The notes: a model not told the origin generated them from the sequence alone. A stretch of 64,000 nucleotides of DNA from Litomosoides sigmodontis (GCA_963070105.1 OY718803.1:7917823-7981822); one strand, 5' to 3'. Shown: positions 1 to 13,325, counted from the first letter of the stretch. Translations and numbers: made by a program.

Positions 1-1399
1 ACTCCTTTCTTGCTTTCGTTGCAGCATTTTCCGTATTCTTAATTGTCTTCTTATACTCAATGAATATTTTCTACTGCATAATGGTCGCTATTGTATTACT
101 TGCATCGGTCACTAGCGCTTTAGCGCTCTATTCACTGTTTACGGTCAATTTTCCACTTCTGAATTTGGTGACATTTGTGCTACTTCTGGCAGTCGGATCA
201 GATGACGCATTCGTACTGATGAACTCATTTCCGGTTGATGTGACATCACGTGGTATCTATCAGTGCTTATCGCACACCGCTAGCGCTATGCTACTAACTT
301 CCTCATCAACGGCTGTACCATTTTTTGCAAGTATTTTTAGCAGTGTTGTTGTCTTCCGGTTTGTGCTTCCGTTTTTCTTTTCGCTTTGCTTACACGTTGC
401 ACTTGCAAATGCAATTAACCTTCCGCTAGATTAATCTGAAATTGAAATCTATGAAAGTTAGAAAATTTCCAGACAGTTAAATTTTTTAGAAATTAAATCA
501 AATTTGGATATTTAACCATCTCCTCTCGTGAATGTTAATGCATTATCATGTGGAATGAGAAATATTGCATATTTAATTTCATTTAAATTTAAATCATTGC
601 ATTAGAAGTGTTTGAAGAGTGTTGCAAATGGTGAAACACAGCCAACATTATCATTTTATCACTTCCAAAGCTTTCTATCATTTCATACCTTATCATTTCC
701 TAAATTAAAAAAATGGTATAATTTTCAGGTGTTTTGGTTTATTTGCTGGTATCACATTGGTATTTAATTATTTGCTGGAAATATCACTTCTTCCGGCAAT
801 GCTTGTATTCCAGGATCGGTACATAAAGCGTTGCATATCACGGCGTGCATTTGCTAAATTAAATTACTTAATGCACGATTTACTACCATTTGTTATCATA
901 TCAGGTCGCTACATTTGGATCTCATCACTAACTGTTATCGTTGCTGCTATGACCTATTTGACCTATGCTAACCTGCAGTTTCCACCGTATAATCCTTTGC
1001 AACTTTTTGTCGATTCCAATGTGCACGAGTGGTATGACAATAACGCGGAGCGGAATTTTGAATTTGTTGCTAATAAGCTTCAGATTCCCATTTCTGTGCG
1101 ATTAATTTGGGGTTTAACACGACGAGCTTCACAAAGCACTTTTCAACCGGATAAGTTAACTACCATACAACATGATCCGAAATTTTCACTTCACAATACA
1201 ACTGATATCGAAGCACTAGCGTGGAAATTACGCGGCTACAGAGAATTAAATTTTATCAAACATGAAAGCCAATATTGGCCAGAAAGGTAAGAAAAAAATC
1301 CACTCTATGTTAACGTAAATTAAGACGGAAATTTTTGCAGGATTAGAAATGTTAATTTGAGATAAAATTTAAAATTTAAATCTTTAAAAATCCTAATAT

Positions 1400-1432
<33 letters not shown>

Positions 1433-1452
1433 GTTTGTGTGTGTGTGCGTGA

Positions 1453-1492
<40 letters not shown>

Positions 1493-2749
1493 TTCAGGTA
1501 CCTTATTTGGAGCCGTAATTTTACCTGTGAACCGTTTAAAATATGTTGTAACTTTGCTGATGCAAATTTTCACGAGAATTTAACAGATTACTGCATTAGA
1601 CTTTCAACAACGTATCTTTTCACACAGTATAACGACACACTAATTTATGACAATAGCACTTTTAAATTAGTTGGTTATACGGCAATGCTACCAACACGGC
1701 TAAAATTCTCTCATCGATTCACAAATCTGTCGTACTCATTTAATTTTCTTGAACGCGCATTTAGTGATATGAATTATGGTAAGTTTTAAATGAATTTTAT
1801 CCCAAAATTTATTTCTCATTCTAAAATTGCTGCAGTTTGTTCTTGTGTTTTTTTCTTTATTTAAATTTTACTTCATTGAAGTATAAATCATTTGAAGGTG
1901 GTTGGTACACCACAGAGTGGACATTAATTTCCGTGTGGTTCGATTTATTAAATTCGATAATTACCGATTGTCGTCAATCATTGCTTCTATCATTTTCTGT
2001 TGTGGCAATCTTTGCATTTCTTCACTTACGGCTTAAATCACTGACAGCATTAGTGACCATCTGTTGCATTGTCGTTGTTACGGTGGGTTGTGTGGTGACA
2101 GTTGGCTGGGTGATCGGTGTCCTCGAAGCAATCATTTTGATCCTTGTTGTCGGCCTATCCTTTGATTTTACACTTCACTATGGCGTCTCTGTGCCAAGCA
2201 TCGGTTGCGGTAAGCATCGTGTTTGGCTAGCAGCTCGTAAATCAACAGTTCCGGTCACCTTATCCGCTCTTTCATCGTTTGCTGCCGGTTGCTCAATGCT
2301 AATTGCCGAAACACACGCTTTTCATCAAGTATGCACATTCTTACCTTCTCCTTCCTTTTTCAAAATCAAATTTAAATCTTTTAAATTTAATTTTAGCCAA
2401 TTTAGAGTTTTCTTTTGTTTGCGCTTGAGGATTTAAAATTTTCTCTAACACACAGTCTTGCTAAATATTTACTACAACAATAATTATCTTTCAAAAAACA
2501 CTTTGTAAAATTTGTCATATAGCAAAACTGTGAATTAAAAATACATAATTTGTACCGAAATAACTTGTAATATTTCAGGTTGGTGTGTTTTTGATAACAT
2601 TAGCTAGTGTTAGCTGGCTCTATGCAACATTTTTCTTCTTGCCACTTCTGTCTTTCACGCTTCGATCTGACGTGAATTGTGAACTGTGTCCGAACGATTC
2701 CGTCGCACAAATTGATCTTCCACTGAAAGAAAAGTCAACTTTCATGTAA
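1..2749 (+). CDS. disp: Dispatched-like RND/sterol-sensing transporter (5' truncated)
   Basis: Partial gene, open at the left edge. Exons read by hand: <1-358, 729-1286, 1498-1778, 1898-2328, 2579-2749 (TAA 2747-2749); phases agree at every junction. The product is a multi-pass RND-fold membrane protein. The first exon holds several membrane helices of the sterol-sensing domain, including GSDDAFVLMNSFP, which matches the GxxxDD ion-relay motif of TM4 in Dispatched and Patched. Exon 2 completes the SSD (FGLFAGI, then NYLLEISLLPAMLVF). Exon 4 carries the second-half counterpart, VVGLSFDFTLHYGVSV, whose GLSxDFxxHY is characteristic of Dispatched; here only one acidic residue is present, as usual for TM10. 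Cys-rich extracellular-loop residues lie in exon 3. Dispatched proteins release lipid-modified Hedgehog-type ligands; the nematode relatives are CHE-14 and PTD-2, which act in apical cuticle and junction secretion. A Patched-related (PTR) protein is the alternative but fits the HY motif less well. An AATAAA at about 2950 could serve as poly(A) signal. Confidence 0.85.
1396..1490. repeat. Compound (AT)n/(GT)n microsatellite in a Dispatched intron
   Basis: Two AT runs flank a short GT-rich core, filling most of the intron between exons 2 and 3 and stopping just before its TTTCAG acceptor. The tyrosine/isoleucine-alternating ORFs over it are artefacts of the repeat. Confidence 0.9.
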
Positions 2750-2927
2750 CATATGAAAGTTCCAGTTACTCGTGGAAATTTGAAAAGTGTGGGGAAGGTA
2801 TTTAACTTATTTGAGTTAAATACTATCATTGTGAACGTATCGATAGCTTAAAAAAGATTTCCGCAAATGTGCTCGAAATTTTTTCCTTTTCTTTTTTTTG
2901 AGAAACGAAAAATTATTTGTAATTGTG

Positions 2928-3130
2928 GGATGAGTATATTTAATTTAAAAATAAAGCAGTGCGAAGGAATGAACGTGAAATGGGCGCAGTTATCAGAAAC
3001 CGCCGAAGTCAGTCGTATTTTCGGAAGGTCCACTGGGAAACATCAAAAATAATTCCGGCGGATTGAGTTCTGACACTGAAATGTATTTGTGATAAATTTA
3101 TTGGGAATAGTTCTTCTGGAAACTTTTAAA
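2928..3130 (+). repeat. Diverged duplicated segment, copy 1
   Basis: Aligns by eye with 4104-4300 over about 200 bases. It includes a 27-codon ORF from the ATG at 2969 to the TAA at 3050-3052, containing WAQLSETAEVSR; copy 2 has WAQLSTTVESIR at the matching place. Three of the codon differences in this stretch are silent (Gln, Leu, Thr). It lies just beyond the Dispatched coding end, so copy 1 may be part of that 3' UTR. Confidence 0.55.
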
Positions 3131-4103
3131 TAAATTTTCTTTGCCTTATTATATTGTAAATTACAAATTTATTAATTAGTTCATTTTTTAATTAAAAAGT
3201 TATTTAAATGTATTGAATGTAAATATTATCGTTTAGTTTTGCATGTCGTTTGGGTTCAAATTTCTCAAAACTTTAAAACATTTCTAAAATAATTTGCATT
3301 GATAAAAGAGAGTGATATTTATATTGCAAAGAAAAGTAATGAAAATTTTTTCTAACTTCATTGCTCGGAAAAATATGTTCAAAACACTTTTCTTTGCGAG
3401 TTGTGCATTTTTTTTCGGAATTAATGGCAAATTATAATTATGTGCAAAATATCTCACAAGAGATTCTTTTTCACTCACTCTCTCTCTCTCTCTCTCTCTT
3501 TGTCTGCCTCTGTTCCTCTTTTTTTTTTCTAAATTGAATTGAAGTAGTTGTTTGAGTTGGTTTTAATTTGCTTACTATGGAAACAGATGATTGGTGGAAC
3601 GAATTTCGAATAACCAACAACTAAAATTCAAATTCATTTAACTGTTCAGCAAGATGTTCCGTCCAATTTCTCCCATACGGTCTTAATTGTCGTATTTCAC
3701 TTATTGTTTACTTAGCAATTAGTACGTGCCTTTAGAATATTGTCTCTTTGCCTGACAAATAGTATTTTATTGTTTAATGCATTAGGAATGTTACGGGTCT
3801 CATTGTCAAATCCTTTTTGGCGTTCTTATTTGTTGTTTGGCATAAAATTTTTACTAATTAATGAATTAATGTATTAATAAAATTATCGAAGTAAAATTTG
3901 AGTCATTTAAGATAACTTTAGTAGTATTTATCATTAAATTTGTTATTCAATTGATTTCATTTTACCGGCGTTCATTATTGCTTTTTTCTTTTTTTTTCTT
4001 TTTTGAGTTCAAAAGATGATATCATTGAATAATTAAAAACGGATGCATCACGGGAATTGGCACTTAAAATGTTTGGAAATGAAATTGTGTTGGTTGCTTT
4101 TCG

Positions 4104-4300
4104 GCATGCATAATATTTAAAAAAGAAGGGAATGAATATGAATGAATTGGGCGCAATTGTCAACGACTGTGGAAAGTATTCGTGTTTGCAGAGCATTTGA
4201 TGCGAAACATTAAATGCAATTATGATAGGTTGAATTCCAGTGAAATGTTCAAATTCTAACAAATTTACAAGGAATAATTCTTCTAAAAATTTTGGAGCTA
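4104..4300 (+). repeat. Diverged duplicated segment, copy 2
   Basis: Same orientation as copy 1, about 1.17 kb downstream. The matching peptide frame starts at 4142 and reads W from 4148 to the stop at 4211-4213. The similarity continues through the non-coding tail, which has GGAATAATTCTTCT against GGAATAGTTCTTCT in copy 1. Confidence 0.55.
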
Positions 4301-6700
4301 ATTTTTTTACCGCAATGCATTGATAATTAAAAATTTTTTAATTAGCAATTGCTCACATTTTCTTTTCCTTTTTTTTTTTTAAAAAAAATTTATTTACATG
4401 CATTAAGCAACAGACATAATGCCTTCACAGTTTCCAAACGTATCGAATACCATTTAAATTCAATAACGAAATTTGCAAATACTTCACATGCATTAGATGT
4501 AGAATGGCTGAAAATTAAAAAGAACACTTAACTTAAACACGCTGTTTTTTTTAATTAAAAAAAACGATAAAATTTTTGAAATCGCTTATTGATTATTTAA
4601 TAATGCTTTAACAAACGAATAAAAAAAATCCTTCATTTAGGTTACTTGAATCAATCAATATCATAAGCACTGTAGTCCTATTAGTTTTTATTAATTAACA
4701 TAGTGCACCGCAAAATTCACTAATTTACGAAATATTTAATAATGCAAACGGCTGCAATAAATTAGCGCCGGTTGAGAGCGCAATTATTTGTGTAATTAAT
4801 TTGCGCTTTAAGGAGAAAAACAGAGAAAGGTAAAAATATGTTATTGTGATGCCTTGTAGGTCTAAATTTTTTTCACTTCTAATCGTTTTCTTCTACTCTT
4901 TCCTTTCTTCTCTCGCAAAATTTCAAATTCCGATTCAATGGAACATTGGAGGAGGGAAAGAACCGACGTCCTCTTTCTTTTCTCTCAAAATCGCCTTAAT
5001 TTATTACCTGAGAAATTTATTAAAGTATAAAACGATCAATCATTCCTAGCAATTTCATTCTCAACTATTTCGAATTTTACGTTTTGGGCGAAATTTCACT
5101 TTACTGCCTAAAGTTTAGTTTAGATGTCAAAATTTCAAGTATTAATTTACACATGTTACTAACTGTTTCATTAAACTTATTATATATTCAATGGTTTATT
5201 ATTTATTTAGTTCTATTTCTTTCATTTTGAACGCTCATTAAACTTTTCCACAATTTTAAAAATTCAATTTGCATTGAATATGCCAATCATCGTACTCTCA
5301 GTTATTCAATCACTTAATAAAAGTTAGTTATTTTTAAAAGTTAACTGTATTTCATTTAGCGAATGATTGTTTGAAAGTATAACTTTCGACATATAAAATT
5401 ACTTTTCTAGCACTTTACTAATTAAGTTTATTAATCAATTTGCTAATCAATTAGCATAGATTACACGAGCCCGAACAGTAGTAATCTCAATAAATGATTC
5501 GTTTGCAATGCAAAAATCTTCTATTATAATAAGCGCATTAAATTTGGCTTAATTACTAAATAAATTAATTAAGATTACTAGCATCGCTACTAGGTGGAAG
5601 TAAATTATTCCTTCATCGACAAGATAATATTCGTAATATCCTAAATACTTTATTGCAAAATTTTTCAAAAATTTAAAATAAATTTGTTATCGTTCACTCA
5701 GATACTTTTCACCTACTGCGTCATTCAGCGTGTCATTTGTCACCAAACATTACAAATTAAAAGAAAAAGACAACAAAAAGTTTTTTTGCTCCTAAAAAGT
5801 TTCGACAGTTTGGTTTCTTGAAAAAGATTTATTCCAATGGTACTAATCTACTCATTCATTTCTACTGCAACAAGAATTCAACAGTGACGGAAAATAACAA
5901 ATATGCATATATGCATATTTGTGTATTAATCACTTTTCCCCTCTCTTCAACAAATTTGAAATAATTTTAGGATTACTTTTCTTTTAAAATTAATTTTACT
6001 TCTCCCAGCAATTGGAATTCTTCTTGAAACTTTCATTTCCCTCTCTTCAAACTTCAATTTTTGCTTTTCCTGCAAAATAACTATAATGGGAAATAAAACG
6101 GAAAAGAAATTATTGGTATTGTTTTACGTTAAAGTAAACAATTCTTGCATTTTCGGTTTTCTTTTTTAAAGGTAAAGAAAGTTTTATTAATTGTATGTAT
6201 TATTTAACTCAGTAATAAACGTTTAAGGAAATAATTAATTAATTGAAAGGAATAAAAGAATGAAATAGTTCCCAGCAAAGTAAACAATAGATGGAAGCAA
6301 TGATTAATTGATTTTCACTTCATTTGCAAAATAACAAAATTTTGACGACTCTCTTTTGATTTACAGAACTGTTCATAACAGCACTAAAGTTATTCGCTCT
6401 CTTCGCCACTTTGTAAATAAGTGAATTGTAGGTGAAATAATTGGACAGTTAAAAAAAGCTCTCTGGCAGTGATACTACACGTGCTATTAGTTGATAAGTG
6501 ATAAGTGTTGAATGATGACGAGAGAGGTACGGTAATTGAATTACAAATTCTCTGCATAATTTAGTGATGTCGTAGAGGTGGAGAAAAAGCATTTCCAAAC
6601 ACACATTGCACCGTTTAATCTTACCTTTTTTAACGGTAGAAAATTTGACTTATTTCCTAAAATGTCATTAATCATCGAAATATTCAAAAACATAAGTGGC

Positions 6701-6704
<4 letters not shown>

Positions 6705-6794
<90 letters not shown>
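6705..6794. repeat. (TG)45 microsatellite
   Basis: Uninterrupted TG dinucleotides. The Cys-Val repeat ORF over it is an artefact. Confidence 0.97.
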
Positions 6795-6795
<1 letters not shown>

Positions 6796-7106
6796 ATGAA
6801 GAGAAAGGGTAAAATGCTAAAATTAAAATATATTTGAAATTATGTGAGTCAGAAAGCTAACTGATAAATAAATTTGAAATGAAAGCGATCATTGAACTAA
6901 GAAGTGCGTGTAAGTAAGGTATTTGCTGATCGCATGCGTCGATGCGACATTGTTGTTAAACTTTTTAGGTGTTAAATTCATAAACAACGAAACGGAACGA
7001 ATCCTTCTGCAGCTATCATTTTGCCGTGGATGATGGAGCGAAGGAGACAGTGAAGCAAATTTTGCTGAACGCAAATCGATCGGTCTTACACGTCAATCAC
7101 TGAACG

Positions 7107-7238
7107 ATGGATGACGACGAAGACAGAAATGGTCGAAAGAAGAGTGCGCAAAACACGTTTACAAATTTTTCAAAAAAAAAAGTGAAAAAAAAGCGGAAAA
7201 AAATAAAGAGAGAAGATTTATTCAGTGCTGCTGGTTAG
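7107..7238 (+). other. Short Lys-rich ORF upstream of the TINAG-like gene
   Basis: A 43-residue ORF begins MDDDEDRNGRKK and becomes very lysine-rich before stopping at 7236-7238. It ends about 240 bases before the TINAG-like ATG, so it could be an upstream ORF in that leader or chance. Local base composition is less AT-rich than its surroundings. No family is recognised. Confidence 0.2.
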
Positions 7239-7367
7239 TGTGTAATTCCTCTCTTCGCCATCGTTATCATCAAACTTCTCTTATCATTCAAAATATCGCA
7301 GCAACAATTCAATTTACCAAATCATTGTATAATTTCTAAATAATAAACAAAAAATTTCTATCCATCA

Positions 7368-7440
7368 GCTACACCCACACTTACGGCTACACCTACACCT
7401 ACAGCTACAGCTACAGCTACAACTACAGTTAAAGCTACAA
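7368..7440. repeat. Imperfect CTACA(G/C) hexamer array
   Basis: About a dozen diverged copies of GCTACA/CCTACA lie directly before the TINAG-like start codon, probably in its 5' UTR or core promoter. The array ends about 35 bases before the ATG. Confidence 0.85.
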
Positions 7441-7475
7441 CAATCATTTTTCATTTCATTATCACAAGAGGAGAA

Positions 7476-10400
7476 ATGATAAGGGAATTTGTGGCACTGT
7501 TGCAACTGTTATCGTTGCAAAGTGTTATCAGTGTTGGCTTCTACGATATCCCGGGAAGTTACTGCGCGAAGCGATCACCAACATGCTGTCCAAATCGTAA
7601 TGATCAGTGTACGATGCCGATCCTTGGAAATCATCTCTGTTACTGTGATATGTTTTGTGATCGAGGCGAATACGGTAATGATTGCTGCCCAGATTTCAAA
7701 GAAGTTTGCCGCTACAGTCCAACTGCACTAGCGAAAGGTTAGGTATTTGATCAAAGTTGCGCAAGATGAGTTGCACATATGCGTCATACATCATTTCTTA
7801 GACAATAAGGTATCGATCTATTGCTACTGGCTTCTTCCTCTTTCAATTTTTCAATTAAGTTGGTTTTGAATTTAGGAATTTTTAATTTCAATGCTTTTGT
7901 TAGTGTAATTGGAATGGTTCAGTTCTGTGCTAATTATACTTCACTCAATTTACTGCATCAATAACTGTTATCAGTGTAATCGAAACGAAAGAATTCATAT
8001 CATCCGGAATATATTTTTATCATAGATTTCTTCAAATACTGACGCTACGTGGTTGCTTTAAAAAATTCATTTATTGATGCATTTGATTTTTAATTTAAAT
8101 TACATAGTGGTGATGAAACTTTCATAATAATAAATGAAATTTGAATTTTCTTTTCGAAACGCTCATATGACTGTGAGCATTCAAATTTGCCATTTGAAAT
8201 GCTTGACAGAGACAGGTAAAGAGAGATAAGGCTGTTGAGTATGAAATACTGTTAATTTTGTAGTATTCAGATTGTATCCACGATGGGACAGCGTACTCAG
8301 AGGGCCACAGAATCGTCAGAAATTGCAACAAATGGTTCATTTTTACTCTCTTCCTTCAAGTAAAGCATGAGCAGAGGATTTTAAATTGAAATTAAAATGT
8401 TTATTAATTAAAGCGTAACATGATATTAAGGAAACTAAAATATCTTCAGTGAAATTAAAATTACTTTTAATGCAACTCGTCGAATTGCGTACTGAATTTC
8501 ATCCAACAGAAACATTTATATTTATAATTGCGAAATCTAAGCACTTTTATTACTTTTTTGAAGCGTAAAATATTTTGTCGGAAAAGACGAAATATTAATT
8601 ACAATTAGACATTTGAATGTAATTGATTAGAAATTCTGTAAGAAAATTAAAGTGAAAAAATATGGAAAATTTTTACATTTTGCTAATTATCACGAAGTGG
8701 CTAATTGATAATCAAGCATTAGACGTAATCGAAACAGCTAAATTAAATCATTTGTTCATTTAATTCCAATGCATTAAGCTACGAACGCAATTTTTTCCCA
8801 TAAATCGAATTAATTAAATTTCGTTTTAAAATTCTCAAATATCAGTGATTAAAATTTTTATCTAAAGATTTGATCAGACCGTCACATTCCGAAATATGCG
8901 GAAAAATTAAATTCATTACTAAAATGATTTGCAAATGGAAATCTTTCTTCTATTTATGATTCTAAAGTGCTATTTATAATTCTAAAATTCCTATATTACA
9001 TCGAGTAACCTGGAAATGATGTAGTTCGACATCGATTCCATCCTGAAACTAAATTTCGTAGGTTGAAGTTTTTATATTTTTGCTTTCAACTGTCATTAAT
9101 TGTTATGCTACACGAACTACAAGCGAACAAAAAATATTTTACGATATTTTTACCAAAGCTGTAGTACTTTTTCCCTCTCTCCCTCTCTTTCTGTGCTTTT
9201 TCTCTCCCTTTCTCATTAATCACCGTTTTAAAAAAACGTCACGTAACACGAGCTGAAGTAATTAGGGCAACAATATAACTAGTTGAAAGACAAATTCTTT
9301 TTTTTAGCGACCTGAAAAATAACACAACGCTTTTTGATGTAAACATTTCATATTTTATATTTAAATTCCACTCAAAACTGTAAATGGAACATTTTAGATG
9401 AAATGTTTTTAGACTTAAATTTTATATAAAACTTTAAAAAAATTTCTTCGATTGTTGGTTCTAGTTTGCAACTTTTTAGGAATGCACAGTGGTTCTCTTT
9501 CACTCTTTTATTTCATTCAATTCATTTAAAACTATCTGGATTATTGATTTTAAATTATGAAAAAATGAATTTTATTTATTAATTTCACATCAAATATGGA
9601 AAGTGACCTATGGCGCACTAATGAATAGATTGGTGTAAAATTATATTTCCAAAGAAAGCACACTTCAGCTCAGCTTCATTTGAGAGGAAGAACACTTTCA
9701 TATAAAATATGAATAACTTAAAAGTACACGTTGGAATTTTACAGTACGTGCAGTGGAAGGCAGTGGAAATGTGATAATGCACCGTGCCTAATTAGAGAGC
9801 ATTTACTGTTGAAAATTCAAAACGGACGATACACGTTAGTTAGTTACTGTTGAAAGTTCCCGCGGCAGTTATTTACTTATTTTTAAATTTAAATCAATTA
9901 ATCCATTTGGAAAATTTTGATTAAGCAGTTGCTAATTACGTGCTATATTTCCTTTTTAAATTTCATTTTGACAAATTCCAGATGCTTAGAGGCCTGAGTA
10001 ATATAATTTGTGCAATTTACTCGCTTATCATTATTGCCTCAAAAAATTCCGAAATTTAATTTCCTTGATATTAAAATATGAATTAAAATTTCGATCATTT
10101 AAAATTAAATCGATCATTCGCTATTTAACTTTCAACTTAAACATTGCGCTGATGAAAGCAACGCAGAATGGCCTACTTGCACGGTTAGGAAAGCTATGCG
10201 AAATGCATTTGTTTTAGTTGGACGGCACGAAATTACTCGCAATTTTGGGGACGTACGTTGGAAGATGGAATACGTCATCGCCTCGGAACACTTTTTCCGG
10301 AACGAAGTGTTCAGGTCTGTCTTGCTACTCTTTCGTATAACTTCAATTTTCAGTATTACTTTCAACTGCAACATCTCCTCTATTTGAATCAGAAACATTT

Positions 10401-12077
10401 CTCAAAAGAAAATTGTTAAATATTTGCCAAAAAAAGTTTTAAAGGAAAAAAGAAACCACTTGTAGAATATGAATGAAATGATTGTTAAACCACGTGAATT
10501 ACCAACAGTTTTTGACGCACGGCAGAAATGGCCTGATTTTATACATTCAATTCAGGATCAGGGGGATTGTGCCAGGTAAGGGAACGTCATCACACTGTTA
10601 CCATTCCATCTTTAGCCCTTTTGTTTCAGGTACAAACTATCAGTGTATAAGGAGGAGATTGAATTATTAATAAAGTTCAAATAATCTGCCATTTTTTATT
10701 TTCATTTAAATTACCTCGTTTATTACCAAGCTATTTTTTACAGTTCGTGGGCGCAATCGACAGCTGCCACATCAGCTGACCGTTTGGCATTAATTACGGA
10801 CGGTCGACAGAACGTTATACTTTCCGTTCAGCAATTACTCTCATGCAATCAGCATCGACAAAAAGGTTGCGAAGGTGGTTACCTGGATCGAGCCTGGTGG
10901 TACATTCGAAAGTTTGGGTTCGTTCCGTCCAACAAAAGTGTAACCGAACGCAAATACACATTTCACAATTGTAATTTTATTTATTAATCCTTTAATTGAA
11001 GAAAAAATTGATTAGACGTTGCAGAGTTGTAAGTGAAGAGTGTTACCCATACATTAGCGGAATTACACGCAAGCCTGAAATATGCCAAATACAAAAGTCT
11101 AAACATGCAAGTGAGCGAAAGTGTCCAAGTGGTTACAGTGATTCACGAGTGTACCGTACCACGCCGTCCTACAGGTAAATATGTACGAATTTCCTTTCTG
11201 CGTACTTCTAAAATGCAATTTTTTACTATTTTAACAGCTACTGTTGCAGAGTTTCGAGCAAAGAGAAAGATATTATGTCTGAAATATTAACAAACGGACC
11301 TGTTCAAGCAACGTTCCTTGTTCACGGCGATTTCTTCATGTACAGGTAAATCGCTTTATTGAGAGAACGACAATTTCACCACTCACTGATTGCTCATTTC
11401 GACGAATGTGCTACGCAATCAGTGACTGACAATTAAAAGGATAAAATTCATTATCAAAGCAAATCTGATTTTAAAAATTAAGTCTACAAAAGGCTCCTAA
11501 AATATCAAACCTCAAATGCGGCGTTTTTCCTTCTCTTCAGCAATTAAAGGTCAAATAATTTAGGAAGATAATCAGTGAGATTCTAAATAAGCAATATTTA
11601 AATATTCCAGTGGCGGTGTTTACAAGCATCTGCCAACAGTTGAGGAAGAAGCGAACGGATATCATTCAGTAAGACTTCTTGGGTACGTACTTCACATCGC
11701 ATTTGATTAAATCTTCCTCAGGGAAATTTTGCTTTTTGGACAACAAAGGTGGAATTAAAATTATCTCAGACATTCCTATCAAATAATTAAACGATTATTC
11801 ATTTCAATTTTCTCTCAATGTTATTCAAAATTTTACATATTCGAGGAATATTTTCAGGTGGGGTGAGGATCACTCAACAGGATTACCAGTAAAATATTGG
11901 ATTGCCGCAAATTCTTGGGGTTCTAATTGGGGCGAAAATGGCACATTTCGCATTTTACGCGGTGAAAATCATTGTGAAATTGAATCATTTGTAATTGGCG
12001 CATGGGGTAAAGGATTCAAAAGGCGCCGACGATTGTTGAAATTACGAAAAACACGGCGGCAATTCAGAATGATATAA
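7476..12077 (+). CDS. TINAGL1: TINAG/TINAGL1-like secreted pseudo-cathepsin B
   Basis: Ten exons with consistent phase: 7476-7737, 8271-8334, 9745-9834, 10218-10314, 10466-10575, 10744-10917, 11025-11174, 11250-11345, 11611-11682, 11858-12077; 444 residues, close to the family's usual ~470. The N-terminus is a hydrophobic signal peptide (about residues 1-20), then a Cys-rich somatomedin-B-like module ([18 protein letters not shown]). Next is a small VWC-like Cys module ([19 protein letters not shown]) and the family motif [20 protein letters not shown]. The cathepsin-B-like domain starts at [15 protein letters not shown]. The papain nucleophile position reads GDCASSWAQS, so Ser replaces the catalytic Cys, as in vertebrate TINAG proteins. 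The His ([13 protein letters not shown]) and Asn ([11 protein letters not shown]) are kept. The occluding-loop region is reduced. The protein ends in an Arg/Lys-rich tail. Family members are secreted, bind basement-membrane components and lack protease activity; this role is inferred here. The start is the only ATG giving a signal peptide. Confidence 0.93.
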
Positions 12078-13325
12078 TTATCTATTTCTTGAATAATTAA
12101 CCTTCGCCATCTCTCTTTCTCCTCCTCTCTCTCTCTCTCCCACTCAGAGCACTGCCTTTTCGGTCTTTCACAGTGTGTTTGCATTCATTTAATGAAAGAA
12201 AAGATCATTGTTTGAAAGGAATACTTTTAATTTACCTAACTTAATTAGCAAGAAATTAAAATTAAATGGTATGAAGTATTTCATGCTTTTTATCGGCTTT
12301 GCCGCACGTTGTTCTTTTCACACTTTGAATTGCAATCGTCATTACCTTAAATTAAGAAGGATGGAAATAAATTTTAAATTGAGAAGAAATATATTTCTCG
12401 TTGCGCATGAGATGCATCCTCTCTCATTATCAAATTCGTTAAATGTCATGAAGCGACGTAATGGCTTTTATTATTGAAAAATGAAATCGAGAGCTGAGTG
12501 AAGCAGTTATTTGTTAGAACTTGAGAAAACCACGAAACAACTTTTGCAGATCACTGTTGCCTTGTGCCACATCGAACGATCAAAATTTTAAAGGTACCAT
12601 TCCTCTCATATCCCTTCCTATTGCACTATTATCACCTTATCACTGCTGCTATCACATAATCAAATAAGGGTGAAATTCATTTTATGAATTAATTTTGGTG
12701 GTTGACAGTTAATAGAAAACTGTTAGTTTCAATTAAAAATGAAATTAATTAGATCGTATTGTTGCAAAGTGTAAATAGACAAAAAGTTACTGCTTACTAT
12801 TCAAATGAGGTTCAGCCTTCTGATGTTAGTCTGAAGCTCGACAGATTTGCAAGGAATTCTCTTTGAAAGTGCAAATTCGAAAATAATTTAATTTCGAAAG
12901 CCAAACATAAACGATGCCTATTATTTAGATTCAACTTGACTTGTCCACTTAATCGTCCATACTTTGAGAGAGATAAGCATTCCCTACCACAACGCTACCT
13001 TTTACGTCTATCACACGTACCCATGAAAGTAAACAACAACAAATTTCATCGTTCTGAATGAGTCATTGCTAGCCCTCTTCACTGCTAATTCATCCTTTTT
13101 CATCTGCGATCAATTTCAAGTATTCAATTGACATATGCACTATTGATCGATCAGCTTGTGTCCCGACATTCCTCGACGAGATAAGTAACTCTCGGGGCAT
13201 GTGAAGGGATAAGTGGCTAATTGATTGCCATCATAGAGTGGCAATATTTGAAGAGTTGAAATGAGTGGAACATTTCACTGCATTTTTATCAAACGCTAGC
13301 CAACTGTTCTTATCACTTCACTGAT
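12078..13325. other. Intergenic spacer
   Basis: About 1.2 kb between two same-strand genes. It contains a short CT-rich tract near 12117-12140 and AT-rich sequence. No coding exon is supported. The spacing and internal promoter-length sequence argue against an operon. Confidence 0.55.

Larger units (their letters stand above)
2750..7475. other. Intergenic region with no clear gene
   Basis: Between the Dispatched stop and the TINAG-like start. Only short AT-rich ORFs without splice or homology support are seen. It contains two diverged copies of a ~200-bp segment, a TC run near 3477-3500, a long TG repeat and, close to the next gene, a short Lys-rich ORF (7107-7238). Confidence 0.6.

Noticed and set aside
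10100..10217. Apparent frameshift before [12 protein letters not shown] in the TINAG-like gene
   Set aside because: An acceptor at 10216-10217 and a donor at 9835 join in phase to give [16 protein letters not shown], so the upstream in-frame match (EWPTC...) is chance.
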